The notes under the pieces were generated by a model. It saw only the letters and a program-made list of their open reading frames with translations, was not told where the DNA came from and ran no database searches. From positions 450,921 to 514,920 of the forward strand of contig NZ_SHKS01000004.1 of the NCBI RefSeq assembly GCF_004217285.1: DNA of 64,000 nt. The letters are read 5' to 3'. Origin of the DNA: Streptomyces sp. BK239. GTDB lineage: Bacteria; Actinomycetota; Actinomycetes; Streptomycetales; Streptomycetaceae. Positions 59,784 to 64,000 of this stretch are shown here, one piece after another (the stretch's first letter is position 1; every line of letters begins with the position of its first letter). The position numbers were made by a program, and so were the translations under genes.

Positions 59784-60827
59784 TCAGCCCTCGTGGTTCA
59801 CCACGTACATCATCGTCTGGTCACCCGGCAGGGTCAGCGTCTCCGTCGCCAGCGCGATGCCGATACGGACCGCGCCGTGCAGCGGATCGCCCTCCGCCGG
59901 CACCCGGCGCGCGTACGGCAGCCTCCGCTCCAGTTCCGCGTCCAGCGGTACGAGGAGGGGCTCGCCCAGCTTCAACAGGCCGCCGGTGACGGCGACGCAC
60001 GCCGCGCCGCCGGCGGAGAGCTCCCCGCCGTCCGGGCAGACGGCGGCGGCGGAGTCGGCCATGTGCCGGGCCGCGGCCCGCAGGATGTCCGCGGCGACCG
60101 GGTCGCCCGGGGCGCACTCGGCCACCTGCGAGGCGAACGACGCGAGGACGGCCGCACGGTCCGGGCGCGGGTAGAGCCGGCCGGGCAGCCCGGGCATGGG
60201 GCCGAACTGCTCCCGTGCGCAGGCCAGAAGCGCGGCGGAGCCCCCGGAGCGGCCGTCGTGCGCACGTAGGGCCGCCTCCAGGCCCGCCCGGCCGATCCAT
60301 GCACCACCGCCACAGTCGCCCAGCAGATGACCCCAGCCGTCGGCCCGTCGCCACGCCCTCAGGTCCGTCCCCACCGCGATCAGCCCGGTGCCGGCCGCGA
60401 GGACCGCGCCCGGCCGCTGCCCGAGCGCGCCGACGTAGGCGGTGACGGCGTCGGCGGCCAGAGCCGTGGTGCGCACGCCGAACTCCCGCGCCAGGGCGGA
60501 CGGCAGTGCGGCGCGCAGCGCGTCGCCCAGCGTGCTGAACCCGGCGGCTCCCACGACCACCGTCGCCGGCCGCTCGATGCCCGTCTCCGCCGTCAACGCG
60601 CGCACCAGCGGCACGAGTTGCTCCATCAGATGCGTCGGGTCGATCCCCTGCCCGCCGGTGCGCACCGGGACGGCCGACGACCGCCGCGCCACGGTCCCGC
60701 GTCCGGCTGTGCCGAGTGCGACCCGCAGACCGGAGCCGCCCGAGTCCACGGCGAGAACACCGTGCTCGCGGGCGAACGGCAACGCGCCCTGCCGCGTCCG
60801 CGGCGTCGGTTCACCGTCGGGATGCAA
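59784..60827 (-). CDS. BadF/BadG/NAG-kinase family ATPase
   Basis: 347 residues, ASKHA-fold sugar-kinase-like. Phosphate motifs VLAVDSGGSGLRVALG (N-terminal) and GAVLAAGTGLIAVG, with WGHLLGDCGGGAWIGRAGLE as the substrate/adenosine region, match N-acetylglucosamine/muramic-acid kinase-like proteins. Start taken at TTG 60827, with GGAGG eight bases upstream; other starts are possible. Likely phosphorylates an amino sugar; no transporter or isomerase gene is adjacent. Confidence 0.8.
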   Translation of the reverse strand: MHPDGEPTPRTRQGALPFAREHGVLAVDSGGSGLRVALGTAGRGTVARRSSAVPVRTGGQGIDPTHLMEQLVPLVRALTAETGIERPATVVVGAAGFSTLGDALRAALPSALAREFGVRTTALAADAVTAYVGALGQRPGAVLAAGTGLIAVGTDLRAWRRADGWGHLLGDCGGGAWIGRAGLEAALRAHDGRSGGSAALLACAREQFGPMPGLPGRLYPRPDRAAVLASFASQVAECAPGDPVAADILRAAARHMADSAAAVCPDGGELSAGGAACVAVTGGLLKLGEPLLVPLDAELERRLPYARRVPAEGDPLHGAVRIGIALATETLTLPGDQTMMYVVNHEG

Positions 60828-60914
60828 CAGGCACCCCTCCTTCCCGGACGCCGGTCGTGGGTGAGGGCTGCGTGTCGCGCCGGGGCGCCGCGCCCACCAG
60901 TAGAGTAAGGCGTC

Positions 60915-61592
60915 GTGGCACCACGACCCTTGCATGAACTTGTCGAAGCGGGCTGGGCGAAAGCTCTCGAACCCGTGGCCGAACGCGTCGCGGCCATGGG
61001 GGACTTCCTCCGGGCCGAGATAGCGGCGGGCCGCACGTACGTCCCGGCCGGGGCGAACGTCCTGCGGGCCTTCCAGCAGCCCTTCGACGACGTCCGTGTC
61101 CTGATCGTGGGGCAGGACCCCTATCCCACACCCGGGATGGCGATCGGACTGAGCTTCGCGGTCTCGCCGGACGTGCGTTCGCTGCCGGGGAGCCTGGAGA
61201 ACATCTTCCGGGAGATGCACTCCGATCTCGGGCTGCCCAGGCCGTCGAACGGCGATCTGACGCCGTGGACGCAGCAGGGCGTGCTGTTGCTCAACAGGGC
61301 GCTGACGACCGCCCCGCGCAAGCCCGCGGCGCACCGGGGCAAGGGCTGGGAGGAGGTCACGGAGCAGGCGATCCGGATGCTGGCCGCTCGCGGCAAGCCG
61401 CTGGTGTCGATCCTGTGGGGCCGTGACGCGCGCAATCTCCGTCCGCTGCTGGGGGATCTTCCGGCGATCGAGTCCGCCCATCCGTCCCCCATGTCGGCGG
61501 ACCGGGGTTTCTTCGGCTCGCGTCCGTTCAGCCGGGCCAACGACCTGCTGCTGCGGCAGGGCGCGCAGCCGGTGGACTGGCGACTGCCGTAA
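60915..61592 (+). CDS. ung: Family 1 uracil-DNA glycosylase
   Basis: 225 residues. Motif A reads [20 protein letters not shown] (canonical GQDPYH), with the catalytic Asp; motif B is [19 protein letters not shown] (HPSPLS). Start GTG 60915. Ung removes uracil from DNA in base-excision repair. The Streptomyces paralogues typically carry this GQDPYPTPG variant. Divergent from the kinase. Directly after its stop lies a six-unit palindromic tandem array that may affect termination. Confidence 0.9.
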   Translation: MAPRPLHELVEAGWAKALEPVAERVAAMGDFLRAEIAAGRTYVPAGANVLRAFQQPFDDVRVLIVGQDPYPTPGMAIGLSFAVSPDVRSLPGSLENIFREMHSDLGLPRPSNGDLTPWTQQGVLLLNRALTTAPRKPAAHRGKGWEEVTEQAIRMLAARGKPLVSILWGRDARNLRPLLGDLPAIESAHPSPMSADRGFFGSRPFSRANDLLLRQGAQPVDWRLP

Positions 61593-61593
61593 G

Positions 61594-61695
61594 CACGACC
61601 GTCCGTGGAGCACGACCGTCCGTGGAGCACGACCGTCCGTGGAGCACGACCGTCCGTGGAGCACGACCGTCCGTGGACCACGACTTTTCGTGGAG
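61594..61695. repeat. 17-bp palindromic tandem array, six units
   Basis: Units of CACGACCGTCCGTGGAG begin at 61594, 61611, 61628, 61645, 61662 and 61679. The first four are identical, the fifth differs at its last base, and the sixth has TTTT in place of CGTC. Each unit carries internal CACG/CGTG symmetry, so each can form a small hairpin or bind a dimer. It begins two bases after the ung stop. Nearby 61735-61780 repeats GCCGATCCT three times. Confidence 0.9.
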
Positions 61696-61876
61696 CATGG
61701 CCGTCGCGCCATCCGCCCGCCCGGCCGTGACCGCCAGGATCTGGCCGATCCTGCCGATCCTGCCGATCCGGCCGAGCGGGGAGAGAGGGTGAGCCGCGTG
61801 GATCCCGCCGCGCGGTCCATCTCACACCGGTACACGGACGAGTCGGAACCGGGGATCACGCCCTACGCGGTGCTTA

Positions 61877-62659
61877 TCAGCACTGCTGCGTGTACGTCAG
61901 GGCGGTGTAGTGGCGCGCGGCGATGTCCTGCCGGGTGCCTGTGATCAGGTTCAGGGTGTAGACGTCGAGGTCGACCACCTGGCCGGCCACCTGGGCGAAG
62001 AGGACGAGGTCACCCTCGTCGGGGGCCATGTCGTAAGGGGCGGAGAAGCCGCCCAGCTGGGCGCAGACACCGAACTCCGCCCCTCCGGCGGCCAGTTCGC
62101 GGACGGTGTCCCCGAACGCGTCCAGTACCGCTTCGTTGCCGTCGGCTGCGTTCAGGAAGGCGCGGCACGCGGGGGCGTCCTGCCAGTCGCTGTGCAGGGT
62201 CAGTCCGACGACGGGGTAGAGCGTCCGCGGTTCGTAGACCGTGGTCTGCGCGGTCTCGCCGTCGACGTCGTACGTCACGGGGCGCTCGGTGGTCCGTGCT
62301 CCCGCGGGCACGTGGAGCACCGAGGAGTTCTCCGGCTCGTACTCGATCTTGGAGAAGAAGAGCAGATGGCCGTCGGTGGGCAGCTCGATGTCCAGGGCGC
62401 CGTGCGGCAGGGCCGCGCAGTCGACGGTCAGGATGAGGGGTTCCATGCCCTGGTGCCGGTCGGCGTCGTCGGGGAGCGAGGGCAGCCCGCCCGTGCGCGC
62501 GGCCGGGCGGGCGGTCTCCTGCTGCGCCGGGGAGAGGTCTTCGAGGGGGAGCAGGTAGACGCACGGGCGGGAATGCGCGAGCAGCTCGGCCGCGACGGTG
62601 TTCGGAATGCCGTGCCGCTGGGCCGTGTCGTGGACGAGTCGCTCGTCGATCGCTGTCAT
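61877..62659 (-). CDS. DUF1963 protein (YwqG-like)
   Basis: 260 residues from ATG 62659 (an ATG at 62689 would give 270; neither has a clear ribosome site). DUF1963 features: SRPCVYLLPLEDLSPAQQ, SLPDDADRHQGMEPLILTVD, GHLLFFSKIEYEPENSSVLH and AQLGGFSAPYDMAP, with DLVLFAQV near the end, as in the B. subtilis YwqG family. Function unknown. Convergent with the ung array region. The 61593-61876 gap also holds a short ORF from GTG 61791 preceded by GGGGAGAGAGG, not supported further. Confidence 0.82.
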   Translation of the reverse strand: MTAIDERLVHDTAQRHGIPNTVAAELLAHSRPCVYLLPLEDLSPAQQETARPAARTGGLPSLPDDADRHQGMEPLILTVDCAALPHGALDIELPTDGHLLFFSKIEYEPENSSVLHVPAGARTTERPVTYDVDGETAQTTVYEPRTLYPVVGLTLHSDWQDAPACRAFLNAADGNEAVLDAFGDTVRELAAGGAEFGVCAQLGGFSAPYDMAPDEGDLVLFAQVAGQVVDLDVYTLNLITGTRQDIAARHYTALTYTQQC

Positions 62660-62709
62660 GCGCGTGATCGTGTCAGGAGGTACTGACATCCGTTCGTCGG
62701 TTCGGCCGG

Positions 62710-62908
62710 TTCCGGTCCCGACATGCGCGGAGTCGATCGCCGGCGGCATCGTGGGGTCGGCGGCTCAGACCCGGCAGTGATCGACTTCGCGAGGCGCCAT
62801 GGCCTCCGCCCGCAGGTGCGGACGTTCCCGGCGCCGGACTTCGCGCAGGCGCCGGACCAGGTCCGCAAGGGCAGCGTCCGCTACCGCGCCGTCGTGGAGT
62901 TCGAGTAG
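62710..62908 (+). pseudogene. C-terminal remnant of a zinc-type alcohol dehydrogenase
   Basis: ESIAGGIVGSAAQTRQ in one frame and PAVIDFARRHGLRPQV with VRKGSVRYRAVVEF in the next match the final ~45 residues of cinnamyl-alcohol-dehydrogenase-like MDR enzymes (G.S..VGS..., EMIDFAARHGI.P.VE, RLR.GSVRYRAVV). A frameshift near 62775 joins them. No catalytic domain or zinc ligands remain in the window. Confidence 0.75.
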
Positions 62909-62977
62909 CCGGACGCCGCCCGCCGATCCCTCCCGCCGCGGACGCCGTCGAAGCATGGCCGGACAGTCACGTCGGGG

Positions 62978-64000
62978 TCATCCGACCACCGCTGCCCGTA
63001 CGCACAGGACGTCCGGCAGGTGGGAGGCCAGCTGCCGCCAGGTGTCGCCGTCGTCGGCCGAAGCGAAGACCTCGCCGTTGCGGTTGCCGAAGTACACGCC
63101 GGCCGGATCCGCGTCGTCCGTGCAGAGCGCGTCGCGCAGCACGGTGCCGTAGTGGTCCTCCTGCGGCAGGCCCGCCGTGAGCGGCTCCCAGGTGCGGCCC
63201 GCGTCCGCCGTGCGGAACACCCGGCAGCGGTGCTCGGCGGGCACCCGGTCCGCGTCCGCGTTGATCGGGAAGACGTACGCCGTGTCCCCCCGCGTGGGGT
63301 GCGCGGCGGCGGCGAACCCGAAGGTGGACGGCAGCCCCTCGCCGATGTCCGTCCAGTGCGTGCCCGCGTCGTCGCTGCGGTAGACGCCCCAGTGGTTCTG
63401 CAGGTAGAGCCGGTCCGGATCGGCGGCGTCCCGCGCCACTTTGTGCACGCACTGGCCGAACTCCGGGTCGGGGTCGGGCAGGAACACGGCGGAGACACCG
63501 GAGTTGGACGGCTCCCAGCTCGCACCGCCGTCGGCCGTGCGGAACACGCCGGCCGTCGACACGGCCACCGTCACCCGGCGTGGGTCGCGCCGGTCGGTGA
63601 GCACCGTGTGCAGGCCCTCCCCACCGCCGCCGGGCACCCACTGCGCGCGCGTGGGGTGCTCCCACAGCGGGCGGATCAGCTCGAAGCTCTCCCCGCGGTC
63701 CTCGGACCGGTACAGCGCCGCCGGTTCGGTGCCCGCGTAGACCACGTCCGGTTCCGCCACCGACGGGTGCAGCTGCCAGACCCGCTCCAGGGAAGCCCCC
63801 GTGTCCTGCGGGAACTTGACGGCCGGTGTCGCCGGTTCCGTCCACGTCCGGCCCAGGTCGTCGGAGTGGAACACCGACGGACCCCAGTGCGCGCTGTCCC
63901 CGCCGGCGAGGAGCCGCGGGCGGTCACCGCGGGTGTCGACGGCGACCGAGTAGATCGCCTGCGCGTTGAAGTAGGGCGACTCGTCGAACTCCCAGGCGCC
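62978..64000 (-). CDS. BNR-repeat (sialidase/sortilin-like) beta-propeller protein, N-terminus beyond the right edge
   Basis: 341 codons are visible in one open frame to the window end, starting GAWEFDESPYFNAQ. Asp-box/BNR repeats recur: HSDDLGRTWTEP, YRSEDRGESFEL, FRTADGGASWEP, YRSDDAGTHWTDI, FRTADAGRTWEPL, FASADDGDTWRQL. This is the YCF48/photosystem-stability-factor or exo-sialidase-like propeller group; secreted and cytosolic members exist. The first part of the gene is missing. TGA at 62978-62980. Confidence 0.85.
   Translation of the reverse strand, partial: GAWEFDESPYFNAQAIYSVAVDTRGDRPRLLAGGDSAHWGPSVFHSDDLGRTWTEPATPAVKFPQDTGASLERVWQLHPSVAEPDVVYAGTEPAALYRSEDRGESFELIRPLWEHPTRAQWVPGGGGEGLHTVLTDRRDPRRVTVAVSTAGVFRTADGGASWEPSNSGVSAVFLPDPDPEFGQCVHKVARDAADPDRLYLQNHWGVYRSDDAGTHWTDIGEGLPSTFGFAAAAHPTRGDTAYVFPINADADRVPAEHRCRVFRTADAGRTWEPLTAGLPQEDHYGTVLRDALCTDDADPAGVYFGNRNGEVFASADDGDTWRQLASHLPDVLCVRAAVVG

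Noticed and set aside
61594..61695. CRISPR array
   Set aside because: The 17-bp units are contiguous without spacers and no cas genes are nearby; it is a tandem repeat.
61791..61944. Short plus-strand ORF with GGGGAGAGAGG upstream
   Set aside because: About 50 codons, overlaps the end of DUF1963 on the other strand and shows no recognisable sequence; possible but not supported enough to annotate as a gene.

Overview
The window reads as chromosomal DNA of a Streptomyces-type actinomycete. Base composition is very GC-rich with strong GC3 codon bias, TTA codons are almost absent (two genes carry one), GTG/TTG starts are common, and the gene content is typical of that genus: PAS/GAF/SpoIIE phosphatases with RsbW-like ATPase tails, a type III polyketide synthase beside a P450 lacking ExxR, a second SecDF fusion, a DUF5997/LysR-like pair and many small regulators. 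No rRNA, tRNA, CRISPR array or intact insertion sequence was seen.

Layout. 0-5 kb: the start of a carrier-protein (NRPS-like) gene leaving the left edge, a sensor-SpoIIE phosphatase, and remnants of an EctB-like aminotransferase and of a TetR-type C-terminus. 4-10 kb: two small membrane proteins, an ArsR-MFS pair (the MFS gene has a TTA codon near its start), a cupin, and a TetR regulator divergent from a VOC protein with a readable promoter/operator. 10-14 kb: a DesA3-like desaturase with its ferredoxin-reductase partner, divergent from a PucR-type regulator, with a palindrome between them. 14-21 kb: ADP-ribosylglycohydrolase, a TTA-containing methyltransferase, AraC regulator, MBL-fold hydrolase, secreted SMP-30-like protein, second SpoIIE phosphatase. 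21-25 kb: a divergent type III PKS and a P450 transcribed away from each other.

24.6-43.5 kb is the most distinctive region. All genes are on the minus strand and form two MoxR AAA+/VWA modules. The upstream module is a tight set: DUF4132 protein, a 1705-residue protein, a YehL-like MoxR ATPase, a DUF5682-VWA fusion and a SWIM zinc-finger protein, several joined by 4-bp overlaps; it resembles the Escherichia coli yehI/L/M/P/Q locus with some components fused. The downstream module is a 502-residue protein of unknown function, a second MoxR ATPase, and a DUF2201-type protein with an HEVSH motif and a VWA domain. A DinB-like gene lies between them and an amidohydrolase follows. Such AAA+/VWA systems are known or proposed to act as chaperone/chelatase-like remodelers or conflict/stress systems; the role here is not readable from sequence.

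43.5-49.8 kb: cold-shock-domain protein, DUF5997, HTH-less LysR-like protein, Lrp/AsnC regulator, CapA-like protein, archease, and a hydrolase (5' frameshift) overlapping a phosphoribosyltransferase. 49.9-58.7 kb: MreB/actin-like protein and two DksA/TraR zinc-finger proteins, a NarL-type two-component pair, a short proline-rich protein, fused SecDF, and a FUSC transporter followed by a decayed duplicate of its own C-terminus. 58.7-64 kb: a CbiX-like protein lacking the usual catalytic histidines, a BadF/NagK-type kinase, uracil-DNA glycosylase with a 17-bp palindromic tandem array at its 3' end, DUF1963 protein, an alcohol dehydrogenase remnant, and a BNR-repeat protein leaving the right edge.
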